Of a stretch of 64,000 nt of DNA, positions 24,234 through 32,370 are shown piece after piece. How positions within the stretch are numbered: position 1 is the first letter of the stretch; every line of letters begins with the position of its first letter. Position numbers and translations under genes: made by a program. The notes under the pieces were generated by a model that saw nothing but the letters and a program-made list of their open reading frames with translations, was not told the DNA's origin and made no database searches. This DNA is from Glycocaulis sp. (GTDB taxonomy: Bacteria > Pseudomonadota > Alphaproteobacteria > Caulobacterales > Maricaulaceae), in NCBI GenBank assembly GCA_022565665.1, contig JAIUMI010000003.1, positions 1-64,000 on the forward strand. Direction: 5' to 3'.

Positions 24234-25688
24234 GTGTCATCTTCCCCGTCTTCATCTGAACGGCCCGTCATTGTCTGGTTCCGGCAGGATCTGCGCCTTG
24301 GCGACAACCCTGCCCTGATGGCCGCAGCCGATGACGGTGCGCCGCTGATCGCCGTTTATGTGCTCGATGACGAGACGCCGGGCCAGTGGAAGCGCGGCGG
24401 TGCCTCGCGCTGGTGGCTGCACCACAGCCTTGAAAGCCTTGGCGCAGACCTCGCCCGTCACGGCGTAACGCTGATCCTGCGCAAAGGCCGCGCCGACAGC
24501 GTGATCAGGCAGCTTGCCCGCGAAGCGGATGCGCAGGCCGTCTACTGGAACCGCTGCTATGAGCCGTTCGCGCGCGGACGCGATACCAAGCTGAAAGACG
24601 CCCTGAAAGACGAGGGAATTGAGGCGCATTCCTTCAATGGATCACTGCTCGCCGAGCCGTGGACGCTGAAGACCAGGGATGGCGGTCCGTTCCGCGTCTT
24701 CTCGCCGCTCTATCGCGCGCTGGAACCCACGCTGGACAATGTCGCGCCCCTGCCGGCGCCAAAGCGCCTGAACGGTTTTGAGGGCGGTCTGGCCAGTGAT
24801 GCACTTGAGAGCTGGAAACTGCTGCCTACCGCGCCCGACTGGGCGGCAGGCTTTGGCGAGGTGTGGACCCCGGGCGAGGACGGCGCGCACAAGCGCCTGT
24901 GCGCCTTCGTGAAGGACCGCGCGAAAGACTATGCCGATACCCGCAATCTCCCCGGCGTGCCGGGGACGTCCGGCCTGTCGCCGCATCTGCATTTCGGGGA
25001 AATCTCGCCCCGGCAGGTCTGGGCGCGCGTGGTCGCGGATGTACCGGCCGGCAAGGGGCGGGAGACCTTCTGCAAGGAGCTGGGCTGGCGGGAATTCTCC
25101 TACCATCTGCTCTATCATTACGAAGACCTGCCGGAAGCCAATTACCAGAAGAAATTCAACCAGTTTCCATGGGGTTTTGATGCAGGCGCCTTCAAGGCCT
25201 GGACGCGCGGCCAGACCGGTTACCCCATCGTCGATGCGGGTATGCGCGAGCTGTGGGCCACGGGCTGGATGCACAACCGGGTGCGGATGATCTGCGCGTC
25301 CTTCCTCACCAAGCATCTGCTCATTGACTGGCGCAAGGGGGAGACATGGTTCTGGGACACGCTGGTGGACGCAGACCTCGCCAACAATTCGGCCAGCTGG
25401 CAATGGGTTGCCGGGTCCGGCGCCGATGCGGCGCCCTATTTTCGTATCTTCAATCCCGTCACGCAGGGCGAGAAGTTCGACGCCGGGGGCGAGTATGTCC
25501 GCCGCTGGGTGCCGGAACTGAAAGACCTGCCGGCCAAATATCTCCATGCCCCGTGGGACGCGCCAGAGCCCGTTCTGAAGCGCGCTGGCGTCTCGCTGGG
25601 CTCCACCTACCCCAAACCGATTATCGACCACTCCACGGCCCGTGAGCGCGCTCTGGCGGCCTTTTCAAGTATCAAGGAAGCCGCATGA
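24234..25688 (+). CDS. phrB: Deoxyribodipyrimidine photolyase (class I CPD type)
   Basis: A 484-residue flavoprotein that uses blue light to split cyclobutane pyrimidine dimers. The antenna domain opens VIVWFRQDLRLGDNPAL; the FAD-binding half contains KELGWREFSYHLLYHYEDLPE, WTRGQTGYPIVDAGMRELWATGWMHNRVRM, LLIDWRKGETWFWDTLVDADLANNSASWQW and GSGADAAPYFRIFNP, including the electron-transfer tryptophans. It starts with GTG at 24234, the first sensible codon before ERPVIVWFR; no strong ribosome binding site precedes it. First gene of a four-gene operon; its stop overlaps the next start (ATGA). Confidence 0.95.
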   Translation: MSSSPSSSERPVIVWFRQDLRLGDNPALMAAADDGAPLIAVYVLDDETPGQWKRGGASRWWLHHSLESLGADLARHGVTLILRKGRADSVIRQLAREADAQAVYWNRCYEPFARGRDTKLKDALKDEGIEAHSFNGSLLAEPWTLKTRDGGPFRVFSPLYRALEPTLDNVAPLPAPKRLNGFEGGLASDALESWKLLPTAPDWAAGFGEVWTPGEDGAHKRLCAFVKDRAKDYADTRNLPGVPGTSGLSPHLHFGEISPRQVWARVVADVPAGKGRETFCKELGWREFSYHLLYHYEDLPEANYQKKFNQFPWGFDAGAFKAWTRGQTGYPIVDAGMRELWATGWMHNRVRMICASFLTKHLLIDWRKGETWFWDTLVDADLANNSASWQWVAGSGADAAPYFRIFNPVTQGEKFDAGGEYVRRWVPELKDLPAKYLHAPWDAPEPVLKRAGVSLGSTYPKPIIDHSTARERALAAFSSIKEAA

Positions 25689-27055
25689 GCGATATCCAGC
25701 CCATCCTTACGCGCCGTTCGCGCATTGCCGTCATCGGCGCCGGGATTTCCGGCCTCGGTGCGGCGTGGGCGCTGCGAAGCTTCCATGATGTGAGCCTTTA
25801 CGAGAAGGAGTCCCGGCTGGGCGGGCACGCCAATACGGTCACGATCGACTATGAGGGCCGGTCCATCGACGTCGACACGGGATTCATCGTGTTCAACACG
25901 CTGAACTATCCGAACCTGACGCGCCTGTTCGACCATCTGGGCATCGAGACTCATCAGACCGATATGAGCTTCGGCTTCAGCCTGGATGGCGGATTTGAAT
26001 GGTCCTCCAACGGGCTGTCCGGCCTGCTGGCACGAACCTCCAACGCCTTCGATCCGGGTTTCCTGTCCATGCTGCGCGATGTTCTGCGCTTCAACCGGAT
26101 GGCGATTGCTGATCTGGACGCAGGCAAGCTCGCCTCGCTCTCGCTCGGCCAGTATCTGGAGCTATACGGCTATGGCGCACGCTTCCGCTCTCACTATCTC
26201 CTGCCGATGGGCGCGGCGATCTGGTCGTCCAGCGAAGGCGAGATGGCCGATTACCCGGCCGAGGCCTTTGTGCGCTTCTTCAGGAACCACCGGCTCGTCA
26301 ACGCCACGCGCCCCAAATGGCGCACGGTGAAGGGTGGCAGCCGCAACTATGTCAACGCGATCTGGCGCGATCTGGATGCGGCGGGTGTCGCACGCAAGCC
26401 CGGCGCGGTACGCGTGGAGCGACTGATCAGTGGCGGCGTGCGTGTGTTCGATGAAGCCGGCAAGGCCGAGCGCTATGACGAGGTGATCCTCGCCTGCCAT
26501 TCCAACGAAGCGCTGGCGCTGCTGGCCGATGCCGATGCGGACGAGCGCGAAATGCTGGGCGCCATCCCCTATTCGGCGAACCGCGCCGTCCTGCACCGCG
26601 ATGAGAGCCTGCTGCCCCGCCGGAAAAATGCCCGGGCGGCGTGGTGCTATCTGCGCGAGAGCGGTCAGGACGCGGCGGCGGTCACCTATGACATGAACCG
26701 GCTGCAGGGCATTGATCCGGCCTGCCCGCTGTTTGTGACGCTGAACCCGGCGCGTGAGCCTGATCCTGCGCTGACCTTCGGCAGCTTTGCCTATGATCAC
26801 CCGCAATTCAGCCGGGCCGGCATGGCTGCCCAGCGCATCTTCAACCGCGTGCAGGGCGTCCGGCACACCTGGTTTGCCGGGGCGTGGCTCGGCTATGGCT
26901 TCCACGAGGACGGCTTACGCTCCGGACTGCGCGTGGCACTGCGTCTTGGCGGCGCGCTTCCATTTGCATTTGCCGAAGGCGATGTAAGCGGGGGAGAATG
27001 GGGTATCAGGCCGGGCGCCGCGGCACCCGCCAGCCGGCTGGCCGTTGCGGAGTGA
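25685..27055 (+). CDS. FAD-dependent amine-oxidase-like oxidoreductase
   Basis: A 456-residue flavoprotein with the dinucleotide motif IAVIGAGISGLGAAWAL (residues about 13-29), followed by LYEKESRLGGHANTVTIDYEGRSIDVDTGFIVFN. It belongs to the NAD(P)-binding/amine oxidase family that sits beside DUF1365 and Cfa-type genes in many proteobacteria, where the set is tied to fatty-acid or lipid modification and to RpoE/ChrR control. The exact substrate is unknown; oxidation of a membrane lipid acyl chain is a plausible inference. Overlaps phrB by 4 bases and ends at the start of the DUF1365 gene, so translation is coupled. Confidence 0.88.
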   Translation: MSDIQPILTRRSRIAVIGAGISGLGAAWALRSFHDVSLYEKESRLGGHANTVTIDYEGRSIDVDTGFIVFNTLNYPNLTRLFDHLGIETHQTDMSFGFSLDGGFEWSSNGLSGLLARTSNAFDPGFLSMLRDVLRFNRMAIADLDAGKLASLSLGQYLELYGYGARFRSHYLLPMGAAIWSSSEGEMADYPAEAFVRFFRNHRLVNATRPKWRTVKGGSRNYVNAIWRDLDAAGVARKPGAVRVERLISGGVRVFDEAGKAERYDEVILACHSNEALALLADADADEREMLGAIPYSANRAVLHRDESLLPRRKNARAAWCYLRESGQDAAAVTYDMNRLQGIDPACPLFVTLNPAREPDPALTFGSFAYDHPQFSRAGMAAQRIFNRVQGVRHTWFAGAWLGYGFHEDGLRSGLRVALRLGGALPFAFAEGDVSGGEWGIRPGAAAPASRLAVAE

Positions 27056-27057
27056 TC

Positions 27058-27861
27058 ATGACCGCGCCTGCCCAACTCTATACCGGCCACACCGTGCATG
27101 AACGGCGCGCGCCCTTCCTGCACCGCTTCCGTTACCGGCTGGCGCTGATGGCGATTGATCTGGACCGGCTGGACGAGGCCGGGCGGCTTTCGCGCCTGTT
27201 CTCGGTGGAAAGGTTCAATCTTTTCAGCTTCCGCGCCCGTGATCATGGCGCACGTGACGGTTCATCGCTGAAGGACTGGGCAGAAACCCAGCTGGCGGCG
27301 GCCGGAATCGAAGGGCCGTTTGAACGGATACGCCTGCTCTGCTCCCCGCGCGTGTTGGGCTATGTGTTCAATCCGCTGTCGATCTACTTTGCCGAAGCAC
27401 CCGGTGGCGTTCTCCGGGGGGTAATTTACCAGGTGCATAATACGTTCGGTGACGCCCATGCCTATGTCGCGCGGGTGGAAGGCGATGCGCCCTGGCATCA
27501 TTCAGCCGACAAGGTGTTTCACGTCTCCCCCTTCTTCGATGTGGCGGGGCGCTATGACTTCACCTTGCGCGAACTGGGCGACACCTTCTCCATGTCGATC
27601 CTGAAGGCCCGCGCGCAAGGCCCTGATTTCTATGCCGGCATGCAGCTTGCCGCCCGGCCGCTGACGAGCGGGACGCTGGCCAGGCTTTTTGCCAGCCAGC
27701 CCTTCTCCACGCTGAAGACCATTCTGGCCATTCACGGCGAGGCGCTACGCCTCGTCTTCAAGGGCGCCCGCTATCACCCCCGGCCCGAGCCGCCGGACGA
27801 GCCCAGCTTCGCCCTGCCGGACAGGGATCGTCCGGTAGTCCTTGGACGTAGTTCTGATTGA
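27058..27861 (+). CDS. DUF1365-family protein
   Basis: A 267-residue cytoplasmic protein. Family marks: LYTGHTVHERRAPFLHRFRYRLALMAIDLDRL at the start, LLCSPRVLGYVFNPLSIYF in the middle and DKVFHVSPFFDVAGRYDF later. Function unknown; the family is almost always next to the amine-oxidase-like flavoprotein and a cyclopropane-synthase-like methyltransferase, as here. The ATG at 27058 is preceded by GGAG 6 bases upstream; a GTG at 27052 is also in frame. Starts 2 bases after the preceding stop codon. Confidence 0.88.
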   Translation: MTAPAQLYTGHTVHERRAPFLHRFRYRLALMAIDLDRLDEAGRLSRLFSVERFNLFSFRARDHGARDGSSLKDWAETQLAAAGIEGPFERIRLLCSPRVLGYVFNPLSIYFAEAPGGVLRGVIYQVHNTFGDAHAYVARVEGDAPWHHSADKVFHVSPFFDVAGRYDFTLRELGDTFSMSILKARAQGPDFYAGMQLAARPLTSGTLARLFASQPFSTLKTILAIHGEALRLVFKGARYHPRPEPPDEPSFALPDRDRPVVLGRSSD

Positions 27862-27912
27862 CCCTATATTCACTAGTGTCATTGCCGTGACCTTGAACCC
27901 CTCGGAGGCCGC

Positions 27913-29163
27913 ATGACGGACGCACCTTTGGATACTCTTGACGCTGGCGGCGTATTGCCTGCCAGCCGGGACACGATCTCGCGGCTGAGCGGCGTGCCGC
28001 GCCTGTTCAAGGCCGGGCTGAACCTGCTTCTGAACTTCGGCGAAGGCGTGCTGACCGTGGTGCTGCCCGACGGGCGGCGCATCCGCTTTACCGGCGCGCA
28101 TCCGGGCGTCCACGCGACGATGGAAGTGGTCGATTACGCGATGGTACGGCGGATTTTCGCTGGCGGGGATGTCGGTTTTGCCGAGACCTATATGGACGGG
28201 CAATGGACCACATCCAATCTTGCGGCAGTACTCGAGATATTCTCCGCAAATCTCGACAGAATAAGCGATATCGAGAAAGGCAAGCCCCTTACCCGCATGG
28301 CCCACTGGGTCTGGCACCGGCTGCGCGCGAATACCAGGGCGCAGGCGCGCAAGAATATCGAAGCCCATTACGATCTCGGCAATGCCTTCTACGAGCTCTG
28401 GCTTGACCCCTCCATGACCTATTCCTCTGCGCGCTATCGCGCCCCGGATATGGGCCTGGAGGCCGCGCAGAAAGAAAAATACGCCTCGCTCGCCCGCTCG
28501 ATCGGGCTGGAGCGCGGCATGAGCGTTCTGGAGATTGGCTGCGGCTGGGGCGGATTTGCCGAATACGCCGCAGCCGAGATCGGCGCGCAGGTGACCTGCC
28601 TCACCCTATCGCCTTCCCAGATGCAATACGCGCAGGAACGCATGGAAAAGGCCGGGTTATCGGACCGCGTCACCATCAAGCTGCAGGATTATCGTGACGA
28701 GACCGGGCAGTATGACCGCATTGCCTCCATCGAGATGTTCGAGGCCGTGGGCGAGGAATACTGGCCGAGCTTCTTTTCACGCGTGCATGACTGCCTGAAG
28801 CCGGGCGGCAAGGCAGGCCTGCAAATCATCACCATCCGCGATGATCTGTTCGACCGCTACCGCAAGCGCGCGGACTTCATCCAGCGCTACATCTTCCCCG
28901 GCGGCATCCTGCCGAGCGTGGAGCGGCTGAATGGCGAGTTCGCCCGTGCAGGGCTGAATTTCGACGGCTCGGAGATGTTCGGCGTGGACTATGCCGACAC
29001 GCTCAAAGAGTGGACGACGCGCTTCCGCGCGGCCTGGCCGCAGATCGAGCCGATGGGCTTTGATCTGCGCTTCAGGCGCATGTGGGAGTTCTATCTTGCC
29101 TATTGCGAGGCGGGCTTCCGCACCGGCCGGATCGATGTCGGCCAGTTCGTGCTGTCGCGTTAG
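27913..29163 (+). CDS. cfa: Cyclopropane-fatty-acyl-phospholipid synthase family methyltransferase
   Basis: A 416-residue SAM-dependent enzyme acting on unsaturated acyl chains of membrane phospholipids. Motifs: NIEAHYDLGNAFYELWLDPSMTYSSA (about 155-180), SAM-binding VLEIGCGWGGFAEYAA (about 205-220), EMFEAVGEEYWPSFF and YIFPGGILPS. A family member in Rhodobacter's RpoE regulon has been linked to furan fatty acid synthesis, so classic cyclopropanation is not the only option. Last gene of the phrB operon; its TAG stop is the first three bases of repeat E2. Confidence 0.93.
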   Translation: MTDAPLDTLDAGGVLPASRDTISRLSGVPRLFKAGLNLLLNFGEGVLTVVLPDGRRIRFTGAHPGVHATMEVVDYAMVRRIFAGGDVGFAETYMDGQWTTSNLAAVLEIFSANLDRISDIEKGKPLTRMAHWVWHRLRANTRAQARKNIEAHYDLGNAFYELWLDPSMTYSSARYRAPDMGLEAAQKEKYASLARSIGLERGMSVLEIGCGWGGFAEYAAAEIGAQVTCLTLSPSQMQYAQERMEKAGLSDRVTIKLQDYRDETGQYDRIASIEMFEAVGEEYWPSFFSRVHDCLKPGGKAGLQIITIRDDLFDRYRKRADFIQRYIFPGGILPSVERLNGEFARAGLNFDGSEMFGVDYADTLKEWTTRFRAAWPQIEPMGFDLRFRRMWEFYLAYCEAGFRTGRIDVGQFVLSR

Positions 29164-29352
29164 GCTGTATCGACATTCAGGTTTCGGGCGTGACGCGTAG
29201 CGGATTTTGCGCCTCAAAGAGGTATGGCGAATAATCGCCCATTATGGCGTCGCAAGACCTTGAAAGGGGACAACCCTTCCGGCGGTCTTGCTCCTGATAC
29301 TGAACGATTTTCGCGCATATCACGTGCCAAAACTGAATGTCGATACAGCCTA
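29161..29352. repeat. Palindromic structured repeat, copy E2 (perfect 20-bp terminal inverted repeats)
   Basis: The 192-bp element has terminal arms TAGGCTGTATCGACATTCAG (29161-29180) and its exact complement (29333-29352). In reverse orientation its core matches E1 (3156-3427) at 71 of 90 aligned bases, while the terminal arms share almost no sequence beyond chance yet stay perfectly paired. The internal stem is GCAAGACC/GGTCTTGC against GCAAACCC/GGGTTTGC in E1: two base pairs changed with complementarity kept. Each end starts with TAG, which serves as the stop codon of cfa on the plus strand and of the SDR gene on the minus strand. It could act as a bidirectional terminator between the two operons. 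Confidence 0.85.
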
Positions 29353-30135
29353 AACCGGTTTGTCCCAGCCGGTCTGTTTCCTCACCAGCGGCAGCGACCA
29401 GCCATAAGGCAGCGCATACATGGCCTTCAGCGCCCAGGTGAAGCGGCGCGGGAAGGTAATCTCGAAGCGCTTGCTCTTGAGGCCTGATGCGATGCGCCTG
29501 GCCGCCGTCTCCGCGCTGACCATGAAGGGTTTGGGGAAGGCGTTGTCGTCCTGTGCGGGCGTTTCCACAAAGCCGGGCGTGATCGCCTGCACAAGCACGC
29601 CGTGGCGATGCAGCTCGATCCTGAGGCACGCCGCCATATTCACAAGGGCCGCCTTGCTGGCCCCGTAGGCCGACGCCGTGGGCATGCCGCCAAAGGACGT
29701 AGCAGAGGACACAATCGCAATCTGGCCGGTCTTGCGCGCGCTCATCCGGGGGGTGAGCGCGCAGATGCAGGCCGCCGTGCCGGAGAGATTCACCTCAAAC
29801 GTCTTCCGGTAATCCTCAAATTTCGGGGCTTCGGCCTGAACGGGCAGATAGATACCTGCGTTCAGCACGGCGAGCGCAATCGGGCCCTCGCGCTCTTCCA
29901 GCCCGGCAATGGCCGCCTCTACGGCTTTCGCATCGGTGAGGTCCACTGGCACCGCGATGATCCGGCCCTTGCCGGAAAAACTGGTGACCTCCTCCAGCTT
30001 GTCCTTGCGCCGGGCGGAAATGGCGACCGTCCAGCCCTGACTGGCAAGGCGGCAGGCCAGCGCCGCGCCGATGCCCGAGCTGCCGCCCGTCACCCAGGCA
30101 ATGCCGTCAGAGGGTTTCATTGTGCGCGGTGTCAT
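29350..30135 (-). CDS. Short-chain dehydrogenase/reductase in the photolyase-lipid island
   Basis: A 261-residue SDR: cofactor motif VTGGSSGIGAALA (about residues 15-27), catalytic Ser in SSATSFGG and YGASK. It is likely NADP(H)-linked; the substrate is unknown. SDRs of this kind recur in the RpoE/ChrR-linked lipid gene sets, so a lipid-derived aldehyde or alcohol is a reasonable guess. Its ATG overlaps the photolyase stop (ATGA) with AAGGA 8 bases upstream. Last gene of the minus-strand operon; its stop lies in the terminal arm of E2. Confidence 0.88.
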   Translation of the reverse strand: MTPRTMKPSDGIAWVTGGSSGIGAALACRLASQGWTVAISARRKDKLEEVTSFSGKGRIIAVPVDLTDAKAVEAAIAGLEEREGPIALAVLNAGIYLPVQAEAPKFEDYRKTFEVNLSGTAACICALTPRMSARKTGQIAIVSSATSFGGMPTASAYGASKAALVNMAACLRIELHRHGVLVQAITPGFVETPAQDDNAFPKPFMVSAETAARRIASGLKSKRFEITFPRRFTWALKAMYALPYGWSLPLVRKQTGWDKPV

Positions 30136-31682
30136 GAGGCTTTCCTTCTGGCAGGCGCCATACCGGTCTCTTCAAAGAAGCGCTGCGCGTCGGCCCGGAT
30201 CTCCGCGCGGCGCGCATCATTGAAGCGGTCCAGATTACGATAGGCGTGCGCGAGGCGCTGATTGCCGCGCAGCCGGTCTTCATTCTCGATCATGAAATTC
30301 CAGTATAGATAATTGAACGGACAGGCCTTTTCGCCGTTCTTGGCGTTCACCGAATAGCGGCAATCCTTACAGTGATCGCTCATGCGGTTGATATAGGCGC
30401 CGCTCGCCGCATAGGGCTTGGTCGCCATGATCCCGCCATCGGCATAGAGCGCCATGCCGTGCGTATTAGGCGCCTCCACCCATTCAAATGCGTCCGCATA
30501 GACCAAGAGGTACCATTCGTTGACCTCGGCAGGATCAATGCCGGCCAGCAGCGCGAAATTGCCCGTTACCATCAGGCGCTGGATGTGGTGGGCATAGGCG
30601 TGCTTGCGCGTGGTACTGATCACATCGGCTAGGCAGGCCATGCCGGTCTCGCCTGTCCAGTAGAAATCCGGCAGGGGCCGCGTGGCGTTCAGCGCATTGC
30701 GCTCCAGATAGTCCGGCATGAAGTGCCAGTAGACGCCGCGCACATATTCGCGCCAGCCAATGATCTGGCGGATGAAACCTTCCACCGCGTTCAGCGGCGC
30801 ATGACCCTCGTGATACGCCGTTTCGGCCGCCTCGCACACTTCCAGCGGGTCCAGCAGACCCACATTCAGATAGAGCGACAGGACGGAATGGAAGAGGAAG
30901 CTCTCGCCGGTTTTGAGCGCATCCTGATAATCGCCAAAGTGCGGCAGGGCATGGGTAATGAACCATTTGAGATGCCGTAGCGCATCCTCGCGCGTCACTG
31001 CATAGCCGAACGGCTCCAGATCACCGAAATGATCAGAAAACCGGTCTGCGACGAGCGCCATGACCTCCTGTGTAACCGCATCCGGCTCAATCCAGTCGCG
31101 TTGGGGGATGGACACGGCTGCTGGCAGCGCCTTGCGGTTCTCGGCATCGAAATTCCACTGCCCGCCTGCCGGTTCATCATCGTCCATCAGCAGGCCGGTC
31201 TCGCGGCGTATTTCGCGGTAGAAATACTCCATGGTCAGGCGCTTCTTGCCCTCCGCCCAGCGGGCGAAATGCTCGCGCGACGCCACAAAGCGGGTGTCGC
31301 GGCGCATTTCCACCGGCACGTCGAAACGCTCCGGCCACGCCTTCATGATCTCCATCAGCCGGTATTCGCCAGGTTCCGTATGCACCAGCCGCGTCAGGCT
31401 GGGATCCTCACCAAGAGCGCGCGCGACCTCGCCTTCAATGTTCTGGCTGTTGTCAGGGTCATCAAGGCGCACATAGCGCACTTGAAGCCCCCTCGCCTCC
31501 AGACGCTGTGCGAAGTGGCGCATGGCCGAGAAGATGAAGGCGATCTTCTTCTTGTGATGACGCACATAACCGGTCTCGGCGGCGACCTCCGCCATCAGCA
31601 CGGTGTCGCCATCCTGCGGCCCTTCAAGCGCCGACAGGCTCTCGCTCAGCTGGTCACCCAGGACAAGCCGGAGCGTGGCCAT
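30132..31682 (-). CDS. FeS-type bacterial cryptochrome / (6-4) photolyase (CryB/PhrB class)
   Basis: A 516-residue flavoprotein of the prokaryotic (6-4) photolyase class (photolyase-related COG3046). The N-terminus reads LRLVLGDQLSESLSALEG. All four expected [4Fe-4S] cysteines are visible: one in GETGMACLADV, two in DHCKDCRYS and one in EKACPFNYLYWNFM. FAD-pocket segments WREYVRGVYWHFMPDY and LVYADAFEWVEAPNTHGMALYADGG are present. Either repair of (6-4) photoproducts or blue-light signalling is possible. The start at 31682 overlaps the stop of the DUF6134 gene (TGATG). CryB-type genes are RpoE-controlled in Rhodobacter, agreeing with the promoter before this operon. Confidence 0.92.
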   Translation of the reverse strand: MATLRLVLGDQLSESLSALEGPQDGDTVLMAEVAAETGYVRHHKKKIAFIFSAMRHFAQRLEARGLQVRYVRLDDPDNSQNIEGEVARALGEDPSLTRLVHTEPGEYRLMEIMKAWPERFDVPVEMRRDTRFVASREHFARWAEGKKRLTMEYFYREIRRETGLLMDDDEPAGGQWNFDAENRKALPAAVSIPQRDWIEPDAVTQEVMALVADRFSDHFGDLEPFGYAVTREDALRHLKWFITHALPHFGDYQDALKTGESFLFHSVLSLYLNVGLLDPLEVCEAAETAYHEGHAPLNAVEGFIRQIIGWREYVRGVYWHFMPDYLERNALNATRPLPDFYWTGETGMACLADVISTTRKHAYAHHIQRLMVTGNFALLAGIDPAEVNEWYLLVYADAFEWVEAPNTHGMALYADGGIMATKPYAASGAYINRMSDHCKDCRYSVNAKNGEKACPFNYLYWNFMIENEDRLRGNQRLAHAYRNLDRFNDARRAEIRADAQRFFEETGMAPARRKAS

Positions 31683-32368
31683 CAGGCGCTGGCCGGATTG
31701 GCCCGGCGCACATAGCGGATCTGCTGGCCGCGTGCCTCGAACTCGCAACCTGCCCAGAAGCCGTTCTCGTCATACCAGAGATCGACGGTGAGCGTGCCTT
31801 CCAGACGGATGCGACGGGCCTGGATTGTGGTGCCATCGGCCTCGATCTCGTCCATGCCGAGATCGGTGATCCTCACCTCCATGGCATCGCCGTGCTCGGT
31901 ATTGAGGATGCGCTCCAGATCAGGCTCATAGCCGCGCCAGTGCGAGGACGGGGTCACGTCCAGCGGAAATTCCGCCTCATGCGCTTCACCGCCGGGCAAC
32001 ACGCCTTCCACTTCGAGGGCGCGGCCATTGCGGCACGCTTCCACGCGGTAGGTATTGCCGTCCTTGACCGTGCGGGCGGTCTTTTCCACCAGATCGCCAT
32101 TATTCCAGCGTTCGGTGGCGTCGTGTTCATAACGGAACACGGTGACCGGACCGAACCCGGCGCGCAGGCGCACTTCGATATTGGCCACCAGCTCGTCGCC
32201 ATTGCGCTCGAAGCGCACTTCATGCGTGCCGAAGCTGGAATTGCCGCGATAGACGTCAAACGCGATCACCTGACCGTCGCGGGGTTCTGGCGGCGGGGTG
32301 ACAGCCAGCGCGGACGGGGCGGCAATACCGCCCAGAAAGGCCAGCGAAGCGATAAGGGAGCGGATCAT
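31682..32368 (-). CDS. DUF6134-like exported protein
   Basis: A 228-residue protein with a signal peptide (MIRSLIASLAFLGGIAAPSALA) and a beta-rich body: VIAFDVYRGNSSFGTHEVRFERNGDELVANIEV, VFRYEHDATERWNNGDLVEKTARTVKDGNTY and VDLWYDENGFWAGCEF. It resembles DUF6134 proteins, which may bind lipids in the periplasm; function unknown. The ATG at 32368 has AGGAG 7 bases upstream; an ATG two codons earlier (32374) overlaps the chrR-like stop. Second gene of the operon chrR-like - DUF6134 - photolyase - SDR. Confidence 0.75.
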   Translation of the reverse strand: MIRSLIASLAFLGGIAAPSALAVTPPPEPRDGQVIAFDVYRGNSSFGTHEVRFERNGDELVANIEVRLRAGFGPVTVFRYEHDATERWNNGDLVEKTARTVKDGNTYRVEACRNGRALEVEGVLPGGEAHEAEFPLDVTPSSHWRGYEPDLERILNTEHGDAMEVRITDLGMDEIEADGTTIQARRIRLEGTLTVDLWYDENGFWAGCEFEARGQQIRYVRRANPASA

Positions 32369-32370
32369 GA

